From: a virus
Reading direction: 5' to 3' (one strand)
IMG/VR virus record: IMGVR_UViG_3300013103_000027
Coordinates: 1-38,051 of that record
DNA: 38,051 nt
The position numbers were made by a program, and so were the translations under genes. The notes below the pieces were generated by a model, which was not told the origin of the DNA, did no database searches, and saw only the letters and a program-made list of their open reading frames with translations. Of the stretch, positions 26,102-33,673 are shown one piece after another (position 1 is the first letter of the stretch; each line of letters starts with the position of its first letter).

Positions 26102-27616
26102 ATGAAAAAATATATATTACTTGCAATACTTATTTGCTTGAGCTCTTCTGCTTTTGCTTTAACAATAGCGGAACAATTAACAGCTGTAAATCTTTGTAGA
26201 ACTGATATTAGAGATAGTATCATCAGTAAAGGTGTTGCTGTTCCATCTGATACTGCTTTTGGTGATTACGATGATAAGATTGATAGTATAGCTGGTGGTT
26301 TAACTATTAATAACATGAAGGAATTAGCTGGTGCTTCTTGCACAGAGACTATTGCTGCTGATGATATGGTAATAGTAAAACAAACATGGGCAACGATAGC
26401 TAATGATGCTTCGTCACGGGTTTATATGTCTGGTAGAGATATTGCAATGAGTAATGATGGTGATTACGTTGCTATTGTAAAAAACTCAAATATATCACCA
26501 GCTTATTTACAATCATGGAAATGGAATGGAACTACTTTACGCTACGAATCAACAAGTAATCCTGATATAGTGCCTTCAACTGGTAGTGCTTATTGTGCTG
26601 CTATGAGTGATGATGGACAATATCTAGCAATGTCTCATAGTGCATCCCCTTATATCTCAACATATAAATGGAATTCTGGAAATGATAGATATGAGAAAAC
26701 AGCTGATGTTGATACGTTGCCACCAGGTGCTTCTTTTGGTGTTTCTATGAGTAATGATGGAACAAGAATAGTTGTATGTTATCAAACGTCACCATACTTC
26801 TCTACCTACACTTGGAATAGTGGTAACAATAGATACGAAATAGAAACAACAGCAGATACAATACCAACTTCTTATCCTAAAAATATTGTTATATCTGGAA
26901 CTAATGGTGATTATCTAGCTCTCACAGGTGGCTCACCACACTACCTAACATCATATAAATGGAACACAGGTAATAGTAGATATGAAATTACAAACTATCC
27001 AGATGTGGGTGTTCCATTATCTTCAACTTTTGGTAATGGATTAGCTATGAGTGATGATGGCTCTCGATTAATATTCGCTGGCTCACAAGGAACTGTAACA
27101 ACTTATCAATGGGATGCTACAGGCACTCAATACGATAAAGATACTAATCAACCTGATTTAGATACAGTTACAAATAGAATAGGGCACATAAGAGTAGCAA
27201 ATGATGGTTTAACATTATTTGTTTCTTATGAATTTGATTCAAGCAATGATGAACCAATTAATCCAGTTATTTTAAAATGGAATTCTAGTGATAGCAAATA
27301 TGTTGTAGCACCATACCCAGATACATTACCTTCGGTAACAGAAGATATGTGGAGTATAGCTGTAAATGGAGCTGTTGATAGGTTTGTAATTGCTGGTGAA
27401 AACTACATCTACACATACAACCTTCCTGACACATACACAACAAAAGTGTCGAAGATAAATAATTCTACTAATTATACAGTGCCATTATATAACGATAGAT
27501 ACGATTGGATGTTAATGGGTACAGCTCAGGATGCTGGCAATAGTGGTGATAGTATTGGTGTAAATTCATTCATATACTTCACAGAAGATGCTGCTAGTTA
27601 CATAACAACACCATAA
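26102..27616 (+). CDS. Secreted-type beta-propeller protein, possible adhesin
   Basis: 504 aa. A standard signal peptide (MKKYILLAILICLSSSAFA-L) is followed by a short helix and then about six blade-like repeats of 45-50 residues between about 95 and 440. Each carries a version of AMSDDGQYLAMS followed by YISTYKWNSGNDRYE, a WD40/YncE-type propeller pattern. The C-terminus (about 450-504) is a separate small domain. Propellers bind partners or surface polymers, so this may be an adhesin or receptor-binding accessory, although none of this is proven. GGAG 8 nt before the ATG. Confidence 0.72.
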   Translation: MKKYILLAILICLSSSAFALTIAEQLTAVNLCRTDIRDSIISKGVAVPSDTAFGDYDDKIDSIAGGLTINNMKELAGASCTETIAADDMVIVKQTWATIANDASSRVYMSGRDIAMSNDGDYVAIVKNSNISPAYLQSWKWNGTTLRYESTSNPDIVPSTGSAYCAAMSDDGQYLAMSHSASPYISTYKWNSGNDRYEKTADVDTLPPGASFGVSMSNDGTRIVVCYQTSPYFSTYTWNSGNNRYEIETTADTIPTSYPKNIVISGTNGDYLALTGGSPHYLTSYKWNTGNSRYEITNYPDVGVPLSSTFGNGLAMSDDGSRLIFAGSQGTVTTYQWDATGTQYDKDTNQPDLDTVTNRIGHIRVANDGLTLFVSYEFDSSNDEPINPVILKWNSSDSKYVVAPYPDTLPSVTEDMWSIAVNGAVDRFVIAGENYIYTYNLPDTYTTKVSKINNSTNYTVPLYNDRYDWMLMGTAQDAGNSGDSIGVNSFIYFTEDAASYITTP

Positions 27617-27627
27617 AGGAGATACTA

Positions 27628-28092
27628 ATGAAAAACTTATTACTATTACTTTTACTTATTCCTAATGCTTTACAGGCTACTGGTGAAGTTGCTACTGTTG
27701 CAACCACTACTGCACCCATGAGTATGCAAGAAATGATACACAGTGCTATCTTTGCTCTTGTATCTGCAGTGTTAATCTTTATAACGAATTATGCCAAGGA
27801 TTATCTACAACAGAAGACAAATGAAGCTAAGCATCAACGTGGAATATCGGTTATCAAAGATAGCTTCTATTCTGCCATTGCTGATACTGCTTGTGATATT
27901 GATGTAACACTCAAAAATGCTAAAGCAAAAGAAACTTTTATATTGTGTTGGTTTAAAATTTCTACTGTTAGATTAAATCAATTAAGTGGGTTTAACAAAA
28001 TGAATATGCAGAATTGGGTAAATGTCCAGCAAACTATCTTTTTAGGAAAATATCTAGAAGATAAGAAAAATCGAATGGGTGAGCAATTTTAA
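27628..28092 (+). CDS. Membrane protein in lysis region, holin candidate
   Basis: 154 aa. A Leu-rich N-terminal signal or anchor (MKNLLLLLLLIPNALQA) and a second membrane segment at about 37-57 (MIHSAIFALVSAVLIFITNY) precede a cytoplasmic-looking charged helical domain. Size and membrane pattern suit LLH-type or class II holins, and it opens the group ending in the amidase. Whether the first segment is cleaved is unclear. If it is, the protein has one membrane span. AAAGGAG 6 nt upstream of the ATG. Confidence 0.5.
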   Translation: MKNLLLLLLLIPNALQATGEVATVATTTAPMSMQEMIHSAIFALVSAVLIFITNYAKDYLQQKTNEAKHQRGISVIKDSFYSAIADTACDIDVTLKNAKAKETFILCWFKISTVRLNQLSGFNKMNMQNWVNVQQTIFLGKYLEDKKNRMGEQF

Positions 28093-28104
28093 AGGAGAAT
28101 TATT

Positions 28105-28494
28105 ATGGGTTATATAACACTATTCTTTACTGCATTGTTGATAATTGAAAGATTAGCATCAATAGTAACTCGCTACACAAAAACAAAAAAAGATGATGAA
28201 ATGCTGGCTCAATACCGAAAAGCAAAAAGCTTTATATTCTCTCATGCCAATGGTGTGTTTGATATTGTAAAGCTACTTTATGATACGAATATTCTTAAAG
28301 GTGATGGTGCTTCTAAAATGGCAGAATACAAGAAGCAACTTAATGATGCCTACTTTAAAATTGAAGGTAAAACATTGCCTGATAACGTATTAGTAGAAGC
28401 TGAATTAGCAGCAGAAGGTATATATGCTGGAAAAAAGCTAGCATCCTTGGCACCACTAACGGCTTCAAGTCCAGCGGTAGAAGCATCGGAGTAG
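28105..28494 (+). CDS. Bitopic lysis-region protein, short form
   Basis: 129 aa. One N-terminal membrane segment (MGYITLFFTALLIIERLASIV) is followed by a soluble helical domain (about 35-105) and a low-complexity Ala/Ser/Pro tail. Position between a holin candidate and a coiled-coil membrane protein suggests a lysis role such as a spanin or holin accessory. Codons 109-111 read GGA-AAA-AAG, containing an in-phase A-AAA-AAG slippery heptamer at 28431-28437, so a longer product is likely. Confidence 0.6.
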   Translation: MGYITLFFTALLIIERLASIVTRYTKTKKDDEMLAQYRKAKSFIFSHANGVFDIVKLLYDTNILKGDGASKMAEYKKQLNDAYFKIEGKTLPDNVLVEAELAAEGIYAGKKLASLAPLTASSPAVEASE

Positions 28495-28613
28495 GTATAA
28501 ATCTAGATGGGGCTTCGTTTAGTTACAGAGCTAGAAATATTTTTGCAACAATAAATAGGAATTGGAAAAATAATAATACAGAAGCTGAGATAGGATATCG
28601 TGTAGATTTTTAA
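28105..28613 (+). CDS. Bitopic lysis-region protein, candidate -1 frameshift product
   Basis: Slippage at 28431-28437 would replace the Ala/Ser/Pro tail by 58 residues ending at TAA 28611-28613, giving about 169 aa. The new frame opens at 28404 and has no ATG, GTG or TTG before the overlap ends, so it cannot start by itself. Its sequence looks like beta hairpins (SIGVGINLDGASFSYRARN, IFATINRNW) and ends IGYRVDF, with alternating hydrophobics and a C-terminal Phe as in outer-membrane beta-signals. A spanin-like link between membranes is a hypothesis. A homopolymer sequencing error joining the frames is the main alternative. Confidence 0.5.
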
Positions 28614-28656
28614 AGCATAACAAATTAAAACAATATAAAGCATGGAGGATAAGGTA

Positions 28657-28959
28657 ATGAGCAAGTTAGAGGATATGAATGAGAAGCGGATAGACAAACT
28701 TGAAACGGAGATTAATGAAATGAATAAAACCATTCGTGTAGATATAAAAGAGCTTCGAGAAGACATGAAGGAAACGATAAAAAGCGGCTTCTCACAATGC
28801 AGAGAAATCATGCCTTTGAAATGCGAGGCAAACTTCAAAAAGAGTAAAGGCTTCTCAACTGCTTCCATTATAGGTGCTGGCACTGCTATATGTAGTGTGT
28901 TAACTGGTGTTGTAGTATTCCTAGTTAAATCTGGGATTTTAGATGGAATGCTCAAATAA
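28657..28959 (+). CDS. XhlA-like coiled-coil membrane protein
   Basis: 100 aa. Residues about 1-50 form a charged coiled coil (MNEKRIDKLETEINEMNKTI, KELREDMKETI). A membrane segment at about 72-94 (IIGAGTAICSVLTGVVVFLV) lies near the C-terminus. This arrangement is that of hemolysin XhlA-type proteins, which partner holins and endolysins. The start is ATG 28657 with GGAGG 8 nt upstream; an in-frame ATG at 28642 overlaps that site. It lies 11 bp before the amidase gene. Confidence 0.65.
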   Translation: MSKLEDMNEKRIDKLETEINEMNKTIRVDIKELREDMKETIKSGFSQCREIMPLKCEANFKKSKGFSTASIIGAGTAICSVLTGVVVFLVKSGILDGMLK

Positions 28960-28970
28960 AGGAGATAAAT

Positions 28971-29537
28971 ATGTTTACAAATTCTGATATAAATATAAAA
29001 CCAGCTATAAAGGTTGCTCTTGTAATCGGTCATTCGGCAAAAAAGCAAGGTGCTTGCAATGGTAAAGTTACAGAATTTAAATTTAACAAGAAATTGGTGC
29101 AAGATATTAAAAAGGAATTAAGTAATCAATATGAGATTGAAGCTGATATTGTTTATCGTAAAACGTATGAGAGCTTGCCTGACGACATTAATAAGCTTAA
29201 CCCAGATTACATAGTATCATTCCATTGTAATGCGTTTAATGGTGAAGTATCAGGCTCGGAAACATTATTCTGTATGCACAGTAAGAAGGGTAAAGAAATG
29301 GCAATGATAATGCAAGCTGCAATTGTTTCTTGCTTGAATCTTCCTAACCGTGGATGTAAGCCAAAAAGAGTATTTAATAGAGGTGGCCACCTTCTTGTGA
29401 ATACTAAGGCACCTTGTGTAATTGTTGAACCGTTTTTTTTGGATAATGATAGTGATTTAAAAATTGCTACCAAAAAAAGAGACCAACTCGTGGAAGCTAT
29501 AGCAGATGCCATTTCTGCGTTTGTAGTGATAGAGTAA
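28971..29537 (+). CDS. N-acetylmuramoyl-L-alanine amidase endolysin (Amidase_3)
   Basis: 188 aa, a bare catalytic domain. Zinc ligands and the active site of the Amidase_3 family are visible: H21 in VIGHSAK, E35, H85 in SFHCNAF, and E153 in VEPFFLDN. It cuts the bond between MurNAc and L-alanine in peptidoglycan. There is no signal peptide or cell-wall-binding domain, so it depends on a holin, which fits the membrane proteins upstream. It is the last well-defined gene before the terminators. GGAG 8 nt before the ATG. Confidence 0.9.
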   Translation: MFTNSDINIKPAIKVALVIGHSAKKQGACNGKVTEFKFNKKLVQDIKKELSNQYEIEADIVYRKTYESLPDDINKLNPDYIVSFHCNAFNGEVSGSETLFCMHSKKGKEMAMIMQAAIVSCLNLPNRGCKPKRVFNRGGHLLVNTKAPCVIVEPFFLDNDSDLKIATKKRDQLVEAIADAISAFVVIE

Positions 29538-29672
29538 ATGAAGAAGAAAAAGATTCAAGCAATAATAGAAGTAAAAGTAAAATGTAAACCTTGGTGCCAT
29601 GGTAATGAATGTCCACGTTTCAAGATGCTACAAAAATCATGTTGCAAAGAAGCTTGTTATTTCCAACAATAA
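29538..29672 (+). CDS. Cysteine-rich microprotein
   Basis: 44 aa, starting on the base after the amidase stop. A basic N-terminus (MKKKKIQAIIEVKVK) is followed by six cysteines in 27 residues (C-KPW-C, C-PRF, a CC pair, then C-YF), suggesting metal binding or disulfides. It lies between the amidase and two terminators and so shares the late transcript. The ribosome site is weak, making coupling likely. Cysteine pattern and lack of stops support it; function unknown. Confidence 0.5.
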   Translation: MKKKKIQAIIEVKVKCKPWCHGNECPRFKMLQKSCCKEACYFQQ

Positions 29673-29710
29673 AAATTAAATAAAATTTATCTATTTGTAT
29701 CTCATTTTAG

Positions 29711-29741
29711 CAGTTAGCATTTACATGTTAACTGTTTTTTT
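29711..29741 (+). terminator. Strong intrinsic terminator of the late transcript
   Basis: CAGTTAGCAT (29711-29720) pairs with ATGTTAACTG (29725-29734), ten base pairs with one G-T wobble, around TTAC. Seven Ts follow. Confidence 0.9.
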
Positions 29742-29762
29742 ATTACAAGCTTTCTAAGAATT

Positions 29763-29802
29763 TGCGAATGGACGCACATACGTTCCATCATTCGCATTTT
29801 TT
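29763..29802 (+). terminator. Second, tandem intrinsic terminator
   Basis: TGCGAAT (29763-29769) pairs with ATTCGCA (29790-29796); GGA-CG and CG-TTCC extend the inner stem with bulges. Six Ts follow at once. It backs up the terminator 22 bp upstream. Confidence 0.8.
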
Positions 29803-30418
29803 ATTTGGGGGTATAAAGTTCCGATATATTCTTAATGTTAAGCAAAAGTAAGAATTATTACTACGCGGCAAAAATCGTTTGTTTTTTTTGGTCCTAATAT
29901 TTTAGATATATTTTTTCTATAAATTTTTCTAAAGTACGTTTAGTAATATTTAGGTAGAGATATATATATCAAGCAAGTGAAAAATATCATTACTATATTA
30001 TATTTAGAGCTTTAAACATAATAACATATTACAAGTTCCGTTATTGAAATCATGCTTCCGTTATATTACGATGTTTTAAAAGCTAGGTAGATATATTTTT
30101 TCCTTGCTTGATAAAGGCATATTAATATAAAGAATATTAAGAAATTAAGACCTTCAAAACTGGTACAAAAGTTTCCTTTAGGACTTGGAATTTGATGCAG
30201 TGGTAGAGCGGGTTTGAAGCCATGTTGTAGTTGTGTTAAGTGTAAGATATTTGGCTGTTTTTGGCAACAAGGAACTTAGTATTAATGCTGGTTTGTAGTA
30301 TATTTAAGGGTAGGAATGGCTCAACTGTTAACGTCTCCACCGATTCCATTGATTTGATATTTTTGGCACCTAACTTGCTTAATTTTAAATTAACTATATC
30401 AAAAAGGGGAATTTTTAA
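29803..30418. other. Non-coding regulatory stretch before the HNH gene
   Basis: No gene seen; AT-rich with many stops. It holds a TCAAGCAAG copy (29969-29977) and an inverted copy CTTGCTTGA (30103-30111), each near a GTAGA(GA)TATAT stretch. TTCCGTTAT occurs at 30036 and 30056, exactly 20 bp apart, with TTCCGATAT at 29819. A weak promoter-like TTGCTT/TATAAA pair lies at 30105-30132. TTAATTTTAAATTAA (30379-30393) is nearly palindromic. This looks like a control region for the accessory genes. Confidence 0.5.
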
Positions 30419-31024
30419 ATGAAGAAGAATCTAAGCACTATAGAAGAATGGGTTGTTAGTTTTGAAGATACTGAAGTATGGGAAGATGTTGTTGGCTTTG
30501 AAGGTAAGTATCAAGTTAGCAACTTAGGCAATGTGCGGTCTATAAGAAGAGAAGTAGTTTACAAAAATGGAAAGATTGGTCATTTTTGTGGCAGAGTGTT
30601 AAAGCCTATCAATCGCCATGGTTATCATTGTGTGCATTTATACTCACAGGGGATGTGTGTCACTGCACTTATTCATCGTTTAGTATGCCAAGCCTTCTCT
30701 GACGATTTTAAAGTAGCTCAGCAAGCTAATGATAAGATTAAACACAAAAATGGAATAAAAACTGATAATCGAATAGTTAATTTAGATTATGTTGAAGCTT
30801 CTAATATTAAAAATCGTAAAAATGCTATTCTCACAAAACAGCAAGTTATCTTTATCCGAAGGCATTATGATAAAAATAACAAATATTACAATAAAAAAGC
30901 ATTGTCGTTAATGTTTGCTGTTCATGTTAATACTATCATTGCTGTTATTAATAACAAAACATGGAAGAATATTGAAGTTGTTTTAACTGAGAATGATTAT
31001 GTTATGAATAAATATGGATATTGA
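30419..31024 (+). CDS. HNH homing-type endonuclease (NUMOD4 plus HNH)
   Basis: 201 aa. Residues about 18-70 are NUMOD4-like (EVWEDVVGFEGKYQVSNLGN), followed by an HNH-type core (about 80-130: ALIHRLVCQAF, then IKHKNGIKTDNRIVNLDYVE) and a C-terminal helix-turn-helix-like segment at about 140-190. Such enzymes nick DNA at a site usually in related phages and move as selfish genes. It stands alone between non-coding stretches, typical of insertion. I see no intron around it. ATG 30419 follows AAGGGGA at 8 nt. Confidence 0.85.
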   Translation: MKKNLSTIEEWVVSFEDTEVWEDVVGFEGKYQVSNLGNVRSIRREVVYKNGKIGHFCGRVLKPINRHGYHCVHLYSQGMCVTALIHRLVCQAFSDDFKVAQQANDKIKHKNGIKTDNRIVNLDYVEASNIKNRKNAILTKQQVIFIRRHYDKNNKYYNKKALSLMFAVHVNTIIAVINNKTWKNIEVVLTENDYVMNKYGY

Positions 31025-31401
31025 ACTAACAATATTAACATTAAGCATGCGATAGCCAACTAAATCAACAAAAAAATAGCCACCGAAGTGATGGCTATAA
31101 ACATGAATCTATTTAAGGAAAGGTGTAGGTATGAATTGGAGTTACATCACTACATTCTTAATATAACAAATAAATTTCAGCATTGCAACTACTATTATTT
31201 TATTTATGATTACCGCATTTCCTTATTGTATCACAAATACCACACTCGGTATTAATTCCTTACCCATTTTTACCGCACTTAACATTTGCTTTACCATGAT
31301 TTTTTATTAATTCGCTTATATAGGTAGCTTCGTTACTTTCGGTAATTGTGGCACGAAGATTGCTTAGTTATTAGTATCAAAATAAAAGGTGGTGAATAAT
31401 A
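31025..31401. other. Non-coding stretch after the HNH gene
   Basis: Contains a minus-oriented hairpin terminator (31070-31098), a possible 11-codon leader ORF at 31131-31166 after an AAGGAAAGG-like site, and TACCGCA at 31211 and 31271. No longer open frame is convincing. The position suggests leader sequence for the HTH gene at 31402. Confidence 0.4.
31070..31098 (-). terminator. Possible minus-strand terminator with UUCG loop
   Basis: Read on the minus strand, ATAGC and CAC pair with GTG and GCTAT around TTCG, with a three-base bulge, and seven Ts follow. The plus reading has no U-run. It would stop antisense transcription entering the HNH gene. Confidence 0.45.
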
Positions 31402-31578
31402 ATGAAAAGTGAAACAGTATCAATTAAAGAAGCATGTGAATATCTCAATGTAACACCAAAAACTCTTAGAAAATGGTTAAAGATGGGCTTAATAAAATCA
31501 GAGAAAGCAATCAACAACCGTGTAACTATTGATAAAGCATCAATGGAACATTTACTAAAGAATTTTAAACAAAAGTAG
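31402..31578 (+). CDS. Excisionase-like HTH protein
   Basis: 58 aa, a single MerR-like winged helix of the HTH_17/excisionase type: SIKEACEYLNVTPKTLRKWL, a turn, then INNRVTIDKASMEHLL. Such proteins bind DNA as excisionases or small transcription factors. The absence of an integrase here favours a regulator. AGGTGGTGA lies 7 nt before the ATG. The stop is 10 bp before the next gene, whose GGGAG site overlaps this end, so the two form an operon. Confidence 0.8.
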   Translation: MKSETVSIKEACEYLNVTPKTLRKWLKMGLIKSEKAINNRVTIDKASMEHLLKNFKQK

Positions 31579-31588
31579 GGAGAATATT

Positions 31589-32269
31589 ATGAATAAAACA
31601 ATACTTATCACCTTTAATAACCAAACGTATTTAGTAGCAAAAAATGAATTGGTAGCTACTATACGGAATATTAGAGAAACAGAAGACATGAGTAACATAT
31701 TATGTGAGCAGAATTACATCACTCAAGCAATCAACCTTCTGAACGAAATGGTTGGTATGGACGAGAATAAGGGCTTCGCTATGAATCTTGCTTCAAAAAA
31801 TATGGTTAATACAATACCAGCTTCTGAATTACAAGAGATATTTGAAGCTGAGCCTATATCAATAAAGAATATAAATATGCTACATGCTATTGATTTTGAT
31901 TGTTGTTATAAATTATTTAACAAGGACATGATGATTTGTGGGATAGTTGGTGAGAGCATCATCACACAAACCAATGAATATATTCCTGTAGTAGTAAGTG
32001 ACGATGGATTTAAGATAGCTTTTAATGATATTCCTGATGGGTTTATTCATGTATCAGAATTAGCTCATGCCGCTGTTATGAAGTTTGAGATGGATAAAGT
32101 TAAAGCTGATGCTAATGAAGCTGCGGAAATGGACAAATTAATGGAAGAAGCAGAAGAAAAGCCTATACCACGGAAAGCATGTAGGGCTGTTGATGCAGTG
32201 GCCAGTAAAGAGAATAAATCACTTGCCAATGATGATGATTGGGATACTATAAAAGGAATGATTTCGTAG
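31589..32269 (+). CDS. Hypothetical protein, acidic
   Basis: 226 aa. I do not recognise it. It has a beta start (TILITFNNQTYLVAKNELV), a helical middle and an acidic, Ala/Glu-rich C-terminal third (about 165-226) that looks flexible. There are no cysteine pairs or catalytic motifs and no membrane segment. It follows the HTH gene by 10 bp behind GGGAG, so it belongs to the same early-type operon. It could be a regulator partner or an anti-host protein, but nothing seen supports a choice. Confidence 0.65.
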   Translation: MNKTILITFNNQTYLVAKNELVATIRNIRETEDMSNILCEQNYITQAINLLNEMVGMDENKGFAMNLASKNMVNTIPASELQEIFEAEPISIKNINMLHAIDFDCCYKLFNKDMMICGIVGESIITQTNEYIPVVVSDDGFKIAFNDIPDGFIHVSELAHAAVMKFEMDKVKADANEAAEMDKLMEEAEEKPIPRKACRAVDAVASKENKSLANDDDWDTIKGMIS

Positions 32270-32290
32270 TTTAAAAGGGGGTATATCGTA

Positions 32291-32560
32291 ATGAGTATTA
32301 TTATCAGTGTAATGTTTTTGTGTGTAGCATTATTCATTGCTTGTGTTTTGCTTATAGTTTACTTATTATTCGGTGATATATTCCCTGATAGCTGGCTTAT
32401 TAAGCCTACTGAAGCTATTAGTAATGTTGATAACAGTATTCACATTAACATTAACAATAACACCAAGCTCAAGCAAGGTAAGAAGTTTAACTTTGAGATA
32501 TGTGAATATTGTGGCAAGCGTAAAATGATTAATGCAAAATGTAATGGATGCGGTGCCTAA
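32291..32560 (+). CDS. Membrane-anchored zinc-ribbon protein
   Basis: 89 aa. One membrane segment at about 2-27 (IIISVMFLCVALFIACVLLIVYLL), then an Asn-rich linker, then a C-terminal ribbon with CEYC and CNGC (about 72-88). The fused architecture suggests a membrane-bound sensor or adaptor. It starts after AAAAGGGGG at 32273-32281, and its stop directly abuts the next ATG. Several other genes here carry similar CxxC pairs. Confidence 0.7.
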   Translation: MSIIISVMFLCVALFIACVLLIVYLLFGDIFPDSWLIKPTEAISNVDNSIHININNNTKLKQGKKFNFEICEYCGKRKMINAKCNGCGA

Positions 32561-32752
32561 ATGCTACGATTAACATTAAAAAATTATGTTGCTGTAATGT
32601 CGTATCAAAATCCACAACATTTATTCGATGGTTTAATAATTGAAGTTGCAAATCATAAACAAAAAACAATAGATAAGATTCAAGCAAATATTAAATTATT
32701 GGCAGATAACCTAAATATTGTAACATGTTTAAATTGTAATAAGATTCTATGA
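32561..32752 (+). CDS. Small hypothetical protein with C-terminal CxxC
   Basis: 63 aa. Its ATG follows the previous stop with no gap, so translation is coupled. The body is helical (LFDGLIIEVANHKQKTIDKI) and the C-terminus ends CLNCNKIL, one cysteine pair, half of a usual ribbon. It may dimerise around zinc or be a shortened relative of neighbouring ribbon genes. No family recognised. Confidence 0.5.
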   Translation: MLRLTLKNYVAVMSYQNPQHLFDGLIIEVANHKQKTIDKIQANIKLLADNLNIVTCLNCNKIL

Positions 32753-32968
32753 TATATTCACCTTCATATACGTTATATCACTATGTTTCATACCATATCA
32801 TACTCATCTATCTCATATCATGTTATTCAGGTATTATATCATGGGAGGGGTAAATGAAGAGGGGTAATTCCTTCTGCGTTAGTTGTAGCCCTTCTGAGAA
32901 GTGGTTTTTTGGGAGTCCGTTTTAGAACAGGAATTATTACTATGTAGTATATGATATTTCAACATTAA

Positions 32969-32996
32969 TTGACATATCATTACTTGGGTATATTAG
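32969..32996 (+). promoter_or_regulatory. Candidate promoter for 33230 operon
   Basis: A consensus -35 TTGACA, 16 nt, and a weak -10 TATTAG; a TATATT overlaps it 14 nt from the -35. It lies some 235 bp before the first gene, with a 14-bp palindrome between, which could be its operator. Confidence 0.4.
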
Positions 32997-33125
32997 AATG
33001 TAAATCACTAAAGAAATATAAGAAGGAGGGAGGAAGAGGAATACTAAGAGGACAGTTGTTGCCAAGCACTTTCTGGAATCGCTCTCCCATGCTGGGGTTG
33101 ATTGGGTGTCGTGACTTCGTATTTT

Positions 33126-33139
33126 TGGTAAATTTACCA
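33126..33139. promoter_or_regulatory. 14-bp palindrome, operator candidate
   Basis: TGGTAAATTTACCA is perfectly self-complementary and lies 90 bp before the ATG at 33230. The dyad size suits a dimeric repressor, possibly phage-encoded. Confidence 0.4.
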
Positions 33140-33229
33140 CACCCATTTCTAACATATTTCAATCACAATTTCGCTTCATTTTTTGCTTGAATCAAAAATC
33201 AGAATTAAAATATTAAGGAGAATTTTATC

Positions 33230-33673
33230 ATGAAATTATTAGAGAAATCATCACTAAACGAATTTGAACATACGTTGCTACAAAATATGTTGGTTTATCA
33301 TTTATTGAAAAATCCAATATCATGTTGTGTTAGTGAAACCCCATCACCCATCCATTATGAAATTGATACATATGTGAGCTCTCGAATGGGAATTACTATT
33401 GTAGCTACTAGTGAGATTACAAAAACAAAGGTGTTCATTGTTAAAAATGCCATGAAGCATAAATCAAAAACAAAAGATACTGTAGCTATGGGTATGTGTT
33501 ACTTGGATATAGTAGCACCGTCAGAGCCATCAGATGATATTATTAATAGAATTGCATTAATCCATAAACAACAGCAGGTACAGATAATAGCTAGCTACGA
33601 TAGTGGTAAGATTATTGCTATTGTAAATGATGTAGTAAACACTTATAATCTTAATATGAAGGGGTTAAAATAG
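33230..33673 (+). CDS. Hypothetical protein
   Basis: 147 aa, no family recognised. It is a mixed alpha/beta protein opening with a helix (SSLNEFEHTLLQNMLVYHLL) followed by strands such as MGITIVATSEITKTKVFIV. AAGGAG lies 10 nt before the ATG. The stop TAG is followed in the -1 frame by 38 further open codons without a start, up to TAA 33784. These read like protein (LTGCSIPTNAVVEPAMVEAT), so a frameshift or indel at TTA-AAA is possible. Confidence 0.6.
   Translation: MKLLEKSSLNEFEHTLLQNMLVYHLLKNPISCCVSETPSPIHYEIDTYVSSRMGITIVATSEITKTKVFIVKNAMKHKSKTKDTVAMGMCYLDIVAPSEPSDDIINRIALIHKQQQVQIIASYDSGKIIAIVNDVVNTYNLNMKGLK

Larger units (their letters stand above)
32753..33229. other. Non-coding stretch with peptide ORF, promoter and palindrome
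   Basis: A 23-codon frame (32854-32925) follows a GGGAGGGG site and may be a leader peptide. TTGACA (32969-32974) and TATTAG (32991-32996) with a 16-nt spacer make a fair promoter. TGGTAAATTTACCA (33126-33139) is a perfect palindrome, flanked by GGGTG/CACCC. TTGCTTGA lies at 33183-33190. ATATCAT recurs several times near 32800-32980. Confidence 0.45.

Noticed and set aside
30197-30222. tRNA-like pieces: a D-arm-like GCAGTGGTAGAGC followed by a T-arm-like GGTTTGAAGCC
   Set aside because: The two arms are adjacent with no anticodon arm between them, no acceptor stem pairs, and no full cloverleaf can be drawn.
29742-31024. Group I intron holding the HNH gene
   Set aside because: No interrupted exon gene flanks it and I could not identify the P/Q/R/S core; a free-standing homing gene is simpler.
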